Below, piece by piece: positions 25,198 to 34,297 of a DNA stretch of 64,000 nt. Origin of the DNA: Rhizobium sp. R635 (GTDB lineage Bacteria; Pseudomonadota; Alphaproteobacteria; Rhizobiales; Rhizobiaceae); the NCBI RefSeq assembly GCF_002211285.1, contig NZ_LOKX01000015.1, positions 32,346 through 96,345 on the forward strand, in the 5' to 3' direction. The notes beneath the pieces were generated by a model. The model had not been told where the DNA came from, ran no database searches, and worked only from the letters and a program-made list of their open reading frames with translations. Each line of letters opens with the position of its first letter. Within the stretch, counting starts at the first letter, position 1. The position numbers and the translations under genes are program-made.

Positions 25198-26841
25198 TTA
25201 TTCCTTGGCGATCGGGCCGACGAAGTTGGTGTCGAAGCTCGGACCCAGCTTGAAATCCTTCAGGTTCTTGCGATAGCCCGCCACCTCGGTCTGCTGGAAG
25301 ATGATGACGAAGGGGCTGTTGGCGAGGAACTTCTTCTGAACGTCCTCATACATGGCAGCGCGCTTGGCGTTGTCACGCTCGAGAAGCGCAGCCTTGGCTA
25401 TCTTGTCGAGCTCAGGCGTCTCCCAGGTGTTGCGCCATGCGAGCGTCTTCACCGTACCCGCATCGGAATTGTCTGGGTTGCTGGTGAAGGTATCGGCGTT
25501 GGAATTCGGGTCGAAATAATCCGAGCCCCACTGGCCGATATACATGTCATGGGTGCGGGCGCGATATTTGGTCAGCGTCTGCTTGCCGTCACCGGGGATG
25601 ATTTCCAGCTTGACCCCGGCCTGCGCCAGCGTCTGCTGCATGGATTCGGCAATGCCCGTGACAGGCTGCGTGTTGCGCACGTCCATCGTCACCGAGAAAC
25701 CGTCCGGTACGCCGGCCTTGGCAAGCAGCTCCTTGGCCTTGGCGACGTCGAGCTTGTAGGGATTTTCGTCGAGCGCGCCGAGCTGGCCCTCCGGCAGGAA
25801 GGTCTGGTGGATCTCGCCGATACCCTTGATCAGCGTCGCGCCGATCGCATCGTAATCGACCAGATACTTGAAAGCCTCCTGAACTTCAGGCTTCTTCAGG
25901 TTCTCGTTCTTGCTGTTCAGGCTGACATAGTAGATCGTGCCCTTCGGCGCATTTGTCGTCGCCAGATCGGCATTCTTGGAAACGGCGTCGATGTCGCCAG
26001 GCTCGAGGTTGCGGGCGATATCGATATCGCCGGCTTCGAGCGCCAGCCGCTGGGCCGCGCTTTCTTTCATGTAACGGTAGATGACGCGGTTGAGCTTCGG
26101 CTTGTCGCCGTAATAATTGTCGTTGCGCTCCAGCACGACGACTTCGTTCGCCCGCCATTCGCGCAGCTTGAAGGCGCCCGAACCGGCATAGCCGGTCTTC
26201 AACCATTCATTGCCGAAATCATTGTCGTATTTGTGCTCGGCATCCGGCGTCACCGCCTTCACATGCTCCAGCACCAGCTTCTTGTCGACGACGGAAGCGA
26301 CCGTCGCCGTCAGGCAGTTGAGCACGAAGCTCGGCGCATAGGCCTTGTCGACCGTGAAGACGAAGGTGTTGGCGTCGGCCGCCTTGGCCCTTTCGGTGAC
26401 ATTGTCGCCGGTCAGGCCGAACTGGGTGAGGATGAAGGCCGGGCTCTTGTCGAGCTTGACGGCGCGTTCGAACGACCAGGCGACGTCTTCGGCGGTAATC
26501 GGGTTTCCGGAGGCGAATTTCAGGCCGGGCTTCAGCTTGAACGTATAGGTGAGGCCGTCATCCGAAACGTTCCAGCTTTCGGCGAGATCACCCTTCACCT
26601 TGGATGTATCGGCGAGATCGAGACGGACGAGCAGGCTGTAGCTGTTGCTGGTAATCTCGGCCGTCGAAAGCTCGAAAGCTTCGCCCGGGTCCATGGTTAT
26701 GATGTCGTCGATGGCAAACCCCTCGACAAGCGTGTCTTTGGGCGTTTCGGCGAAGGCAGAAGGTGCCGTCATCATCAGGAGCGAAAGGGCGGCTCCTGCG
26801 GAAAGCAGGCGGAAATTACGGCTGAGCTTGGCGATCATCAT
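25198..26841 (-). CDS. Dipeptide/oligopeptide ABC transporter, periplasmic binding protein
   Basis: Family-5 solute-binding protein, 547 residues, with a signal peptide ending in AFAETPKDTL. It contains the family phrase LAESWNVSDDGLTYTFKLKPGLKFASGNPITAEDVAWSFER in pieces, for example SDDGLTYTFKLKPGLKFASG, and DYFDPNSNADTFTSN near the end. The start ATG 26841 has AGGGGAA six bases upstream; an ATG at 26889 lies upstream of this. The peptide ligand is not determined. It lies between a dipeptidase gene and the permeases, all on the same strand. Confidence 0.9.
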   Translation of the reverse strand: MMIAKLSRNFRLLSAGAALSLLMMTAPSAFAETPKDTLVEGFAIDDIITMDPGEAFELSTAEITSNSYSLLVRLDLADTSKVKGDLAESWNVSDDGLTYTFKLKPGLKFASGNPITAEDVAWSFERAVKLDKSPAFILTQFGLTGDNVTERAKAADANTFVFTVDKAYAPSFVLNCLTATVASVVDKKLVLEHVKAVTPDAEHKYDNDFGNEWLKTGYAGSGAFKLREWRANEVVVLERNDNYYGDKPKLNRVIYRYMKESAAQRLALEAGDIDIARNLEPGDIDAVSKNADLATTNAPKGTIYYVSLNSKNENLKKPEVQEAFKYLVDYDAIGATLIKGIGEIHQTFLPEGQLGALDENPYKLDVAKAKELLAKAGVPDGFSVTMDVRNTQPVTGIAESMQQTLAQAGVKLEIIPGDGKQTLTKYRARTHDMYIGQWGSDYFDPNSNADTFTSNPDNSDAGTVKTLAWRNTWETPELDKIAKAALLERDNAKRAAMYEDVQKKFLANSPFVIIFQQTEVAGYRKNLKDFKLGPSFDTNFVGPIAKE

Positions 26842-26941
26842 GGTCTGTTCCCCTGTTCTTGATTGATTACGAAGCGTTTTGGCGGTCATGCCCCCATAAA
26901 ACTATTGTCCGTTTTCCATGCGTCCAGAGGCGCGCAGCGCT

Positions 26942-28000
26942 TTAGGCGCGGTCCTCCCGCCAGGCTTGTGCAAGAATGCGAAGCCAATTTTCACGGGCAA
27001 GTTTCGTGAGATCGGCCTCACCATAACCAACCTCCCGGAGAGCGGCAATCAGCTTCTGATTGCCGGCCGCATCGCCGATTTCCTCAGGGATGGTGGCGCC
27101 GTCGAAGTCCGATCCGAGCGCCACGCAATCGATGCCGATGCGGTTCACGAGATAGTCGACATGGCGGATCACGTCGGCGAGCGGCGTATCGCTGTCCGAG
27201 CGGCCGTCGGCGCGCAGCATGGCCGTCGCATAATTGATGCCGACGAGGCCGCGGCTTTCGCGGATCGCGTCGAGCTGCTTGTCCGTAAGGTTGCGCGCGA
27301 CCGGCGTCAGTGCGTGGGCGTTGGAATGGCTGGCGACCAGCGGCTGATCCGTGGTTTTCGCCACGTCCCAGAAACCCTTCTCGGTGATATGGGCAAGATC
27401 GATCAGGATACCGAGACGGTTGCATTCTCTCACCAGCGCGAAGCCGGCATCGGTGAGACCCGGCGCGGTATCCGGCGACATCGGGAAGGCGAAGGGCACG
27501 CCGTAACCGAAGATGTTGTGCCTGCTCCAGACCGGGCCGAGCGAGCGCAGCCCCGCGGCATGAAACACCTCGAGCGCCGAAAGATCGGCGCCGATCGCCT
27601 CGCAGCCTTCCATATGCAGGACGGCGGCGAAGATGCCGTCCGCCATGGCGCCGCGAATGTCCTTGACCGTCCGGCAGAGCCGCCAGGCGCCCGCCCGGTC
27701 GAGCCGCAGCGCGATCGCCGCCATCTCATTGGCGATGACCAGGGAAGGCAGCGGATCGAGGGGAGCGGCCATCGGCGTGATGTAACGGCCTTCGGCATCC
27801 GGATCGGCAAAGACGAGATCGCCTGAGGGAATGTAGATGGCGCAGAGGCCGCCGGAAAGGCCTCCTTCCCTGGCCCGATGTGCATCGATATGGCCGGCCG
27901 TCGTGCCGTCTGCGAATTCCGCTATCGGGTCGCTGCCGTCCTTTGCATGTGTCCAGAGCCGGAGGAGAACGTCGTTGTGACCGTCGAATACGAATTGCAT
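26942..28000 (-). CDS. Membrane dipeptidase family (peptidase M19)
   Basis: Zinc-dependent dipeptidase of the renal dipeptidase family, 352 residues. It begins MQFVFDGHNDVLLRLW, whose HND matches the metal-binding HxD at the N-terminus, and later has VASHSNAHAL and ALGSDFDGATIPEEIGD, the other metal and substrate motifs. No signal peptide is obvious, so it is probably cytoplasmic. It lies 100 bp upstream of the peptide transporter genes on the same strand, which suggests that imported dipeptides are cleaved by it. Start chosen at ATG 28000 with AGGA upstream; a start at 28021 overlaps a repeat. Confidence 0.9.
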   Translation of the reverse strand: MQFVFDGHNDVLLRLWTHAKDGSDPIAEFADGTTAGHIDAHRAREGGLSGGLCAIYIPSGDLVFADPDAEGRYITPMAAPLDPLPSLVIANEMAAIALRLDRAGAWRLCRTVKDIRGAMADGIFAAVLHMEGCEAIGADLSALEVFHAAGLRSLGPVWSRHNIFGYGVPFAFPMSPDTAPGLTDAGFALVRECNRLGILIDLAHITEKGFWDVAKTTDQPLVASHSNAHALTPVARNLTDKQLDAIRESRGLVGINYATAMLRADGRSDSDTPLADVIRHVDYLVNRIGIDCVALGSDFDGATIPEEIGDAAGNQKLIAALREVGYGEADLTKLARENWLRILAQAWREDRA

Positions 28001-28020
28001 CTGTCTTCCTGCGCTGCCCA

Positions 28021-28068
28021 CTGCATAATTCCTTAAATCGGAATCGATTTAAGAATAAAATTATGCAG
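28021..28068. repeat. Nested AT-rich hairpin repeat upstream of the dipeptidase gene
   Basis: An outer stem (CTGCATAATT / AATTATGCAG) encloses an inner stem (CTTAAATCG / CGATTTAAG) with a GAAT loop. It is 20 bp before the dipeptidase start and directly next to the element at 28080-28123. I recall similar units elsewhere in Rhizobium genomes. Confidence 0.65.
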
Positions 28069-28079
28069 CATTCAAAGTG

Positions 28080-28123
28080 CTACAGCGTCCTTTGCGCATC
28101 CTTTCAGACGCGCGGCGCTGTAG
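28080..28123. repeat. Palindromic intergenic element (CTACAGCG arms)
   Basis: CTACAGCG and CGCTGTAG arms enclose a second GCGC/GCGC pair. It is adjacent to the AT-rich hairpin at 28021-28068, and together they fill most of the space between two convergent transcription units' ends and starts. Confidence 0.6.
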
Positions 28124-28222
28124 AGGGCGTATGACAAGGCAGAATAGAAAAGCTGGCGGGATTCGCCATCCCTTTTTTAAAAAATCTGTCGTCGTCTCCA
28201 GGAGCTTCGCCGCAAATGGAAA

Positions 28223-28240
28223 CGGGGGCCGAAGCCCCCG
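28223..28240 (-). terminator. Terminator of the sugar/polyol ABC operon
   Basis: A GC-rich stem (CGGGGGC / GCCCCCG) with a four-base loop lies 28 bp after the permease stop. On the minus strand it is followed by TTTCCATTTG. Confidence 0.7.
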
Positions 28241-28267
28241 CAAGTGATCGGTTCGCACTGCCTGAGA

Positions 28268-29293
28268 TCAGTGCTTGCGTCTTTTCTTCTGCCTGTAGAC
28301 ATCGACGACCACGGCCGCGACGATGATGACGCCCTTGACGATTTCCTGGTAGTAGGCGTCGATCCTGAGGAACGTGAAGCCTGACGTCATGACGCCGAGG
28401 ATGATGGTGCCGATGACTGTGCCGGTGATGCGCCCGACGCCGCCGGTGAGCGAGGTGCCGCCGATGACGGTCGCCGCGATCGCATCGAGTTCATAGCCGA
28501 CGCCCATGCTGGCCTGCGCGGTTTCGGCGCGTGCCGCCGTGACGATACCGGCCAGACCGGCGAGCAATCCGGCAATCACATAGACCTTGACGAGATGCGC
28601 CTCGATGTTGATGCCCGAAACGCGGGCGGCCTGCGGGTTCGCGCCGATGGCATAGGTGAACTTGCCGTAGCGGGTGTAGCGCAGCGCAATGTGGAAGATC
28701 AGCGCGACGACCAGGAAGACGACAACAGGCCAAGCCTTGGTTCCGATGAAGTGGAACTGCTCGGTGATCCCGGAAACCGGCTGTCCCTTCGTATACCACT
28801 TCGCCACACCTCTGGCCGAAACGAACATGCCGAGCGTTGCGATGAACGGCGGGATCTTGGTGTAGGCGATGAGCGCGCCGTTTATGAGGCCGGCAGCCGC
28901 CCCGATCAGCAGGCCGATCATGATCGGCACGACGGCCGGCAGGTCGGTCAGCGACGGGAAGACGGCCCGTCCCCAGGTGGAGGACTGGGCAAAGCTCGTG
29001 GCGATCATCGCCGTCATGCCGACGACCGATCCGGACGAAAGATCGATGCCGCCCGTTATGATGACCTGCGTGACGCCGACGGCGATGATGCCGATGACGG
29101 AAACCTGCAGGATCATGATCGTCAGGCGCTGCGAGTTCATCAGGAAGCTCTGGCCGATGAACAGCCATCCGAGCACTTCATAAACCAGCGCGATGCCGAC
29201 AAGCACGAGGAAGATGCTGAGTTCCGGCGGCATACGCCGCCGTCTCGGCCGGGTTGCGAGCGGGGCGGTGCCCTCTGCTGCCTTGCTATTCAT
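28268..29293 (-). CDS. Sugar/polyol ABC transporter, permease (RbsC family)
   Basis: Membrane subunit of a ribose-type importer, 341 residues. It shows family segments GIIAVGVTQVIITGGIDLSSGSVVG near the N-terminal third (GGIDLSSGSVVGM), NPQAARVSGI and GRITGTVIGTIILGVMTSG. The ATG 29293 is preceded by GGGAGG; an upstream ATG at 29317 is within that region and less likely. It is the third gene after the binding protein and the double ATPase. Myo-inositol or a related polyol is likely given the site upstream of the operon. Confidence 0.9.
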   Translation of the reverse strand: MNSKAAEGTAPLATRPRRRRMPPELSIFLVLVGIALVYEVLGWLFIGQSFLMNSQRLTIMILQVSVIGIIAVGVTQVIITGGIDLSSGSVVGMTAMIATSFAQSSTWGRAVFPSLTDLPAVVPIMIGLLIGAAAGLINGALIAYTKIPPFIATLGMFVSARGVAKWYTKGQPVSGITEQFHFIGTKAWPVVVFLVVALIFHIALRYTRYGKFTYAIGANPQAARVSGINIEAHLVKVYVIAGLLAGLAGIVTAARAETAQASMGVGYELDAIAATVIGGTSLTGGVGRITGTVIGTIILGVMTSGFTFLRIDAYYQEIVKGVIIVAAVVVDVYRQKKRRKH

Positions 29294-29327
29294 GTCAAAC
29301 CTCCCTTGGGCGATCACCGGCGGCGCG

Positions 29328-30869
29328 TTACCGCGCAGCCAGTTCCATCACCTTGATCTGCGTTGCTTCATCGCGATTGAGGAAACCCGTCACGCGGCCT
29401 TCATGCATGACCATGATGCGGTCGCTCATCCCGAGCACTTCGGGCATCTCGGATGAGATCATGATGATCGCCACCCCATTTCGAGCCATTTCCGTGACCA
29501 GCCGATGAATTTCCGCCTTGGCGCCGACATCGATGCCGCGCGTCGGCTCATCGAGGATCAGGATCTTCGGATGGGTCAGCAACCAGCGTCCGATCAGCAC
29601 CTTCTGCTGGTTGCCGCCCGAAAGATTTTCCACGCGTTCGTAAAGATTGGGCGTTTTCACGCGCAGCCTTTTCGCCATGTCTTCGCAGGTCGCCTCGAGC
29701 GCGCCCTGTTGCACGAAGCCACCCTTGACATATCTGTCCTGCAGAACTGCGATCTGCATATTTTCCAGAATATCGAGGATCAGCAGGCAGCCCGTATCCT
29801 TCCGGTCTTCCGTCAGGAACGCCATCTGGTGGCGAATGGCCTCGGTCGGCGAGGAAATCGTCACCGGCTTGCCGAAGAGTTCGACCGAGCCGGAGCTTGC
29901 CGGCGTCACGCCGAAAAGCGTTTCGGCAACGTTCGAGCGTCCCGAGCCGACGAGGCCGGCCACGCCGAGGATCTCGCCGGCCCTCACCTCGAAGGAAACG
30001 TCGCGGAAGACGCCGTTGAGACAGAGATCCTTGACGGAGAGCACGACCTCGCCGATCGGCACCTCTTCCTTGGGGAACATCTGGGTGATCTCGCGCCCGA
30101 CCATCATGCGGATGATGTCGTCGCGGGTGACCTCGGTCGAGGCATGCGTGCCGATATATCGGCCATCGCGGAAGACGGAGAACTCGTCGGCGATCTCGAA
30201 GAGCTCGTTCATCTTGTGCGTGATGTAGACGATGCCGATGCCCTGGGACCTGAGATCGCGGATGATGCGGAAAAGATGCTCGACCTCGCGCTCCGTCAGC
30301 GCCGAAGTCGGCTCGTCCATGATGAGGACGTCGGAATTGTAGGAAACCGCCTTGGCGATCTCGACCATCTGCCGGTTTGCGACCGAGAGGTGGCGGACCT
30401 CGATATCGGGATCGAGCGCGATGTTGAGCCGGGCAAACAGCTCTTCGGTCATGCGATGCATCACGCCATGATCGACGAAACCGAAACGGTTCTTCGGCTC
30501 GCGGCGAATCCAGATATTTTCCGCGACCGTCATGAACGGCATCAGGTTCAGTTCCTGATGGATCATCGCAATCCCGTTCTCCAGCGCATCGAGCGGAGAT
30601 TTCAGCCGGATTTCGACGCCTTTCAGGCGGATATCGCCCTTGTCGGGCGTGTAGATGCCGGCGAGGATCTTCATCAGCGTCGATTTGCCGGCGCCGTTTT
30701 CACCCATCAGCGCATGCACGGATGCGCGCTTCAGTCGGAACTGCACGTCGTCGAGTGCGACGACGCCCGGAAATTCCTTGCGAACGCCCTCGGCGCTCAA
30801 GAGATATTCCGCATTCGGAACTGCGCCGCTTGCGCGCACGGCTGCCATGGTTGTCGGGCTGACGGCCAT
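29328..30869 (-). CDS. Sugar/polyol ABC transporter, double ATPase (RbsA/MglA family)
   Basis: The 513-residue protein has two nucleotide-binding domains, as is normal for ribose-type importers. Domain one has Walker [10 protein letters not shown], signature [14 protein letters not shown] and Walker [13 protein letters not shown]. Domain two has a degenerate Walker A region (GLVGSGRSN), signature [15 protein letters not shown] and Walker [19 protein letters not shown] lies seven bases upstream of the start. It is flanked by the binding protein and permease genes. Confidence 0.92.
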   Translation of the reverse strand: MAVSPTTMAAVRASGAVPNAEYLLSAEGVRKEFPGVVALDDVQFRLKRASVHALMGENGAGKSTLMKILAGIYTPDKGDIRLKGVEIRLKSPLDALENGIAMIHQELNLMPFMTVAENIWIRREPKNRFGFVDHGVMHRMTEELFARLNIALDPDIEVRHLSVANRQMVEIAKAVSYNSDVLIMDEPTSALTEREVEHLFRIIRDLRSQGIGIVYITHKMNELFEIADEFSVFRDGRYIGTHASTEVTRDDIIRMMVGREITQMFPKEEVPIGEVVLSVKDLCLNGVFRDVSFEVRAGEILGVAGLVGSGRSNVAETLFGVTPASSGSVELFGKPVTISSPTEAIRHQMAFLTEDRKDTGCLLILDILENMQIAVLQDRYVKGGFVQQGALEATCEDMAKRLRVKTPNLYERVENLSGGNQQKVLIGRWLLTHPKILILDEPTRGIDVGAKAEIHRLVTEMARNGVAIIMISSEMPEVLGMSDRIMVMHEGRVTGFLNRDEATQIKVMELAAR

Positions 30870-30937
30870 ATCATCTCCTCCGGATACGGTCAGGCTGAAA
30901 GGATGCGGGCAGAGCCCGCATCCTGCTGGCGTTCGCC

Positions 30938-31867
30938 TTAGTTCTTGGCGACGAAGTCCTTGACGTTTTCAGGCGTGACGAGCTGGAAGGGGATGTAGAC
31001 CTTCTTCTCGACCTTTTCGCCCTTGGCGAGCTTGAGCGCGGCGTCGAGCGAGCCCTTGCCCTGGCCAGCGGCATCCTGGAAGACGGTGACGTCGAGGTCA
31101 CCGGCCTGCATGGCGGCAAGCGCGTCCTGGGTGGCGTCGACGCCGCCGACGACGACCTTGGTCATATCCTTGCCGGCTGCCTTCAGCGCCTGGATGGCGC
31201 CGATCGCCATTTCGTCGTTGTTGGAGATCACGGCGTCGAATTCGATGCCGCTGGAGAGCCAGTTGGTCATCAGGTCGGCGCCCTGGGTACGATCCCAGTT
31301 GGCCGTCTGCTCTTCGACGATCTCGATGCCCTTGCACTCATCGGTCTTCACGACGTCATGAATGTCCTGGGTGCGCATGCGCGCAGCCTGGTTGGAAAGC
31401 TCGCCCATGATGACGACGGCCTTGCCCTTGCCACCGAGGATACGGCAGATTTCCTTGGTTTCCAGCGTGCCGGATTCCTGCTCGTTGGAAGCGACGAAAG
31501 CCTGCTTTTCCGGAAGCGTGTCGACGTTGACAGGCTGGCGGTTGACGTAAACCAGCGGAATGCCGGCATCGGCCGCAAGCTTCGACATTGCCGTCGTCGC
31601 ATCGGTATCGACCGGGTTGACGATGATCGCATCGACCTTGGAGGCGATGAAGTTCTGGATCTGGCTCTGCTGCTTGGAAACGTCGTTCTGCGCGTCTTCG
31701 ACCTGCAGCGTGACGCCGGAAAGCGTCTTTGCATAATCCGTCATGCCGTTGCGCAGGACGGTCAGGAAGTTGTCGTCGAACTTCGCCATCGAGACGCCAA
31801 CCGTTTCCGCATGGGCCGCCGTCGACATGACGAGCGCCATCGCAGTGCCCAGGATAAACTTTTTCAT
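30938..31867 (-). CDS. Sugar/polyol ABC transporter, periplasmic binding protein (inositol/rhizopine-like)
   Basis: Periplasmic receptor of the RbsB/MocB class, 309 residues, with a short signal peptide ([19 protein letters not shown]). It has family phrases such as [26 protein letters not shown] and [18 protein letters not shown]. MocB and IbpA/IntA, which bind rhizopine or myo-inositol in rhizobia, are the nearest relatives I recall. This and the GGAA-N6-TTCC site upstream suggest myo-inositol, but that is inference. Confidence 0.85.
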   Translation of the reverse strand: MKKFILGTAMALVMSTAAHAETVGVSMAKFDDNFLTVLRNGMTDYAKTLSGVTLQVEDAQNDVSKQQSQIQNFIASKVDAIIVNPVDTDATTAMSKLAADAGIPLVYVNRQPVNVDTLPEKQAFVASNEQESGTLETKEICRILGGKGKAVVIMGELSNQAARMRTQDIHDVVKTDECKGIEIVEEQTANWDRTQGADLMTNWLSSGIEFDAVISNNDEMAIGAIQALKAAGKDMTKVVVGGVDATQDALAAMQAGDLDVTVFQDAAGQGKGSLDAALKLAKGEKVEKKVYIPFQLVTPENVKDFVAKN

Positions 31868-32232
31868 TTCACTTCCTCCACAAAGCGGTGCCCGGCTGCA
31901 CCCTCCTCACGCCGGAGCTCCAGGCAATTTGCCCTGAAGCTGCAATCCCCTGCATGCGCCACCTCTCCCGTGGCACTCCGCAAAACGGAACAAACAAACC
32001 GTAAAATTTGTTATGCGGAATATTCATTCCATTTTCTGGGAACGGCGTCAAGTCTCTTTAGCGGCGATGAGATATGCCGCGGCAGGCGCCCGCATTCCCT
32101 CCCCCGCATTCACTCCATTGTGAAAAACGATGGCTGCCTCCATCTATGCGGGGTCGGCGCCGGCTCCCGGCCGCAGACGCCTTCGACCTCTCGCCGCCGC
32201 CCGATCATTTGAAAATTTTGGAGACAGAACAA
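31868..32232. other. Intergenic region upstream of the polyol ABC operon
   Basis: About 365 bp between the divergent binding protein gene and the DUF1993 gene. It contains the IolR-type site at 32017-32030, with AT-rich DNA around it. No further gene is supported here. Confidence 0.5.
32017..32030. promoter_or_regulatory. IolR-type operator candidate GGAA-N6-TTCC
   Basis: The sequence GGAATATTCATTCC matches the palindrome GGAA-N6-TTCC that I recall as the binding motif of the inositol repressor IolR in Sinorhizobium meliloti. It lies 150 bp upstream of the binding-protein start and fits control of this operon by inositol. Confidence 0.55.
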
Positions 32233-32730
32233 ATGCCCATTTCGATCTATCGCCTCACCGTTCCGATGTTCCAGCGCGGGCTTTCCAGCCTGAAAACCTA
32301 CCTCGACAAGGCCGAAGCCTATGCACGGGAAAAGAATATCGATCCTGCCATATTGGTTTCCGCCCGCCTCGCACCCGACATGCTGCCGCTTTCCGGCCAG
32401 TATCAGCGCGCCAGCGACAGCGCCAAATTCGCGCTCGCCCGCCTGACGGCGACCGAAGCGCCGAAGTTCGAGGACAACGAAAAGACGCTGGACGAGCTGC
32501 GCGAGCGCCTGGCGAAGACTGACGCCTATCTCGCCGGCTTCTCCCCGGAAGCGCTGGAAGGGGCAGAGAAACGCGAGATCACCCTTCCGGGCAAAAGCGG
32601 CATCGTACTGCCGGGCGACGAATATATCGCCACCTTCGCCCTGCCGAACTTCTATTTCCACGTCGCGACGGCACACGCCATCCTGCGCAACCAGGGTGCG
32701 CCCGTCGGCAAGCGCGACTATCTCGGCTAA
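32233..32730 (+). CDS. DUF1993-family protein
   Basis: Protein of 165 residues, matching DUF1993: MPISIYRLTVPMFQRGLSSL at the N-terminus, LAPDMLPLSGQYQRASDSAK in the middle and FHVATAHAILRNQGAPVGKRDYLG at the end. The fold is thought to resemble the DinB/YfiT helical bundle, but the metal ligands are not obvious. ATG 32233 is preceded by GGAGA at 32220-32224; in-frame codons further upstream run through non-coding DNA. It is convergent with the sulfatase gene. Confidence 0.88.
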   Translation: MPISIYRLTVPMFQRGLSSLKTYLDKAEAYAREKNIDPAILVSARLAPDMLPLSGQYQRASDSAKFALARLTATEAPKFEDNEKTLDELRERLAKTDAYLAGFSPEALEGAEKREITLPGKSGIVLPGDEYIATFALPNFYFHVATAHAILRNQGAPVGKRDYLG

Positions 32731-32737
32731 ATCAGTA

Positions 32738-34297
32738 TCAGGGCCGGCGCTTGACCGGCCCCTTTTCCGTCAGTTCGGTATAGGCGAGCGTCTGGTCCAG
32801 GTGCCGCGCCCTCAGCGAAAGCAGCTTTTCGGCATATTCGAGCCGTATCGCCGCATAGGCGGGATCGGCCGCGACATTGTCGAGCTCCATCGGGTCTTCG
32901 TCGAGATTGAAGAGCAGCGGCGGCAGCGCGGTAAAATGCACATATTTGAACCGTCCGCCGCGGATCACCGCGAGATTGCATTCGTTCGACCTCAGCCCGA
33001 AATACCGCTCCGCGTCCTGCCCTGCGATGTCGCGGAAATCGAATTCCCAGAATGCCGCATCCCGCCAGCCATCCGCCCGCCCAACCTCGACGAACGGCAT
33101 GAGCGACCGCCCGTCGAGCCCATTTTCCGCTTCGATGCCGAGCCTTTCGCAAAGCGTGGGAAAAATGTCCGCAGCGCTGGTGAAATCGTCGACGATCCCG
33201 CCGGCCGCACCGCTTGCGGGATCGCGGATGACGAGCGGAATATGGTAGCTGCCGTCGAAGAAGCCGCCCTTCCCCAGCGACCAGTGGTCGCCGGCCATTT
33301 CGGCATGGTCGGAGGTGAAGACGATCAAAGTATCGTCCCAGGCGCCGGCATCCTTGAGCGCCTGCCAGATACGGCCGAGCTGTGCATCGACCTCCGAGAT
33401 CATGCCGTAGTAGATTGCCCGGATCGCCGCGAAATCCTCGGCGTTCCAGCCGCTGACCGCCCCCCTCGCACCGTAGACGAAGGCGCCTCTGGGGGAGCGC
33501 GGCATGGCATAGGCGAGATAGGGATGACTGCTCTCCTCCGCTTGGCGGTTTGCCGCGCGGGCGAAAGCCGGTCCGTCACCCGGCTTGAACATCCGGTTGA
33601 ACGGTTCAGGCACGGAGAAGGGCGGATGAGGCCGCAGAAAAGAGACATGCGCGAACCACGGCCTGTCCTGCTCGCCCAGCCAGCGGATGAACTCGCCGGC
33701 GAGGAAAGCCGTCTGCGTCTCCTCACGGGAATAGGCCGGCGCCGCATCGGAAATTTCTCCCGGCGCCGCACCGACGGGAATATGAATATCACGGCTGACG
33801 GCATTGGCATGGCCGCGCGACCTCAGCCATGAAAGCCACTGCCTCTCATGCTCCGGCAGCAGCTGACGGGCCGTAAAACCCGGCAGCACGCCTTCATAGG
33901 TCGTTAGATGCGGATCTCTCGCATCCAGCCCACGCGGATCGGGTGCCGTGTCGGTGTAGCCGAACAGAGTCGGGTCGTATCCGGCGCGGCGAGCCGCCAG
34001 CGCCAGATTGTCGAACCGGGCATCGAGCGGCGAACCGTTGCGGCAGACGCGATGGTTCATCTGGTAGAGGCCGGTATAAAGTGTCGCCCGCGCCGGCGAG
34101 CAGGGTGCCGCCCCGGCATAATGGCGCCGGAAGAGCGTGCCTTCCCGCGCCAGCGCATCGACGGCGGGCGTTTTCACGCAAGGATGACCGGCGGCCGAAA
34201 GGCAATCGCCGCGCCACTGGTCCGCGGTGATCAGCAGGATGTTTGGCCGGCGGCCCTTCTCGGTGCCGGCTGGCTCAATGCTGGTTGGATTTTGCAT
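32738..34297 (-). CDS. Formylglycine-type sulfatase / phosphonate monoester hydrolase family
   Basis: Hydrolase of the alkaline phosphatase superfamily, 519 residues. The motif CSPAR (Cys66) is where formylglycine is made, and NILLITADQWRGD and TSDHAEMAGDHW hold the metal ligands. The segments GYDPTLFGYTDTAPDPRG, SFLRPHPPF and YGMISEVDAQLGRIW are close to the R. leguminosarum phosphonate monoester hydrolase that I recall (about 540 residues), so that or arylsulfatase/choline-sulfatase activity is possible. Start is ATG 34297, which overlaps the end of galE by 23 bp; longer frames upstream read through galE. No signal peptide is visible. Confidence 0.84.
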   Translation of the reverse strand: MQNPTSIEPAGTEKGRRPNILLITADQWRGDCLSAAGHPCVKTPAVDALAREGTLFRRHYAGAAPCSPARATLYTGLYQMNHRVCRNGSPLDARFDNLALAARRAGYDPTLFGYTDTAPDPRGLDARDPHLTTYEGVLPGFTARQLLPEHERQWLSWLRSRGHANAVSRDIHIPVGAAPGEISDAAPAYSREETQTAFLAGEFIRWLGEQDRPWFAHVSFLRPHPPFSVPEPFNRMFKPGDGPAFARAANRQAEESSHPYLAYAMPRSPRGAFVYGARGAVSGWNAEDFAAIRAIYYGMISEVDAQLGRIWQALKDAGAWDDTLIVFTSDHAEMAGDHWSLGKGGFFDGSYHIPLVIRDPASGAAGGIVDDFTSAADIFPTLCERLGIEAENGLDGRSLMPFVEVGRADGWRDAAFWEFDFRDIAGQDAERYFGLRSNECNLAVIRGGRFKYVHFTALPPLLFNLDEDPMELDNVAADPAYAAIRLEYAEKLLSLRARHLDQTLAYTELTEKGPVKRRP

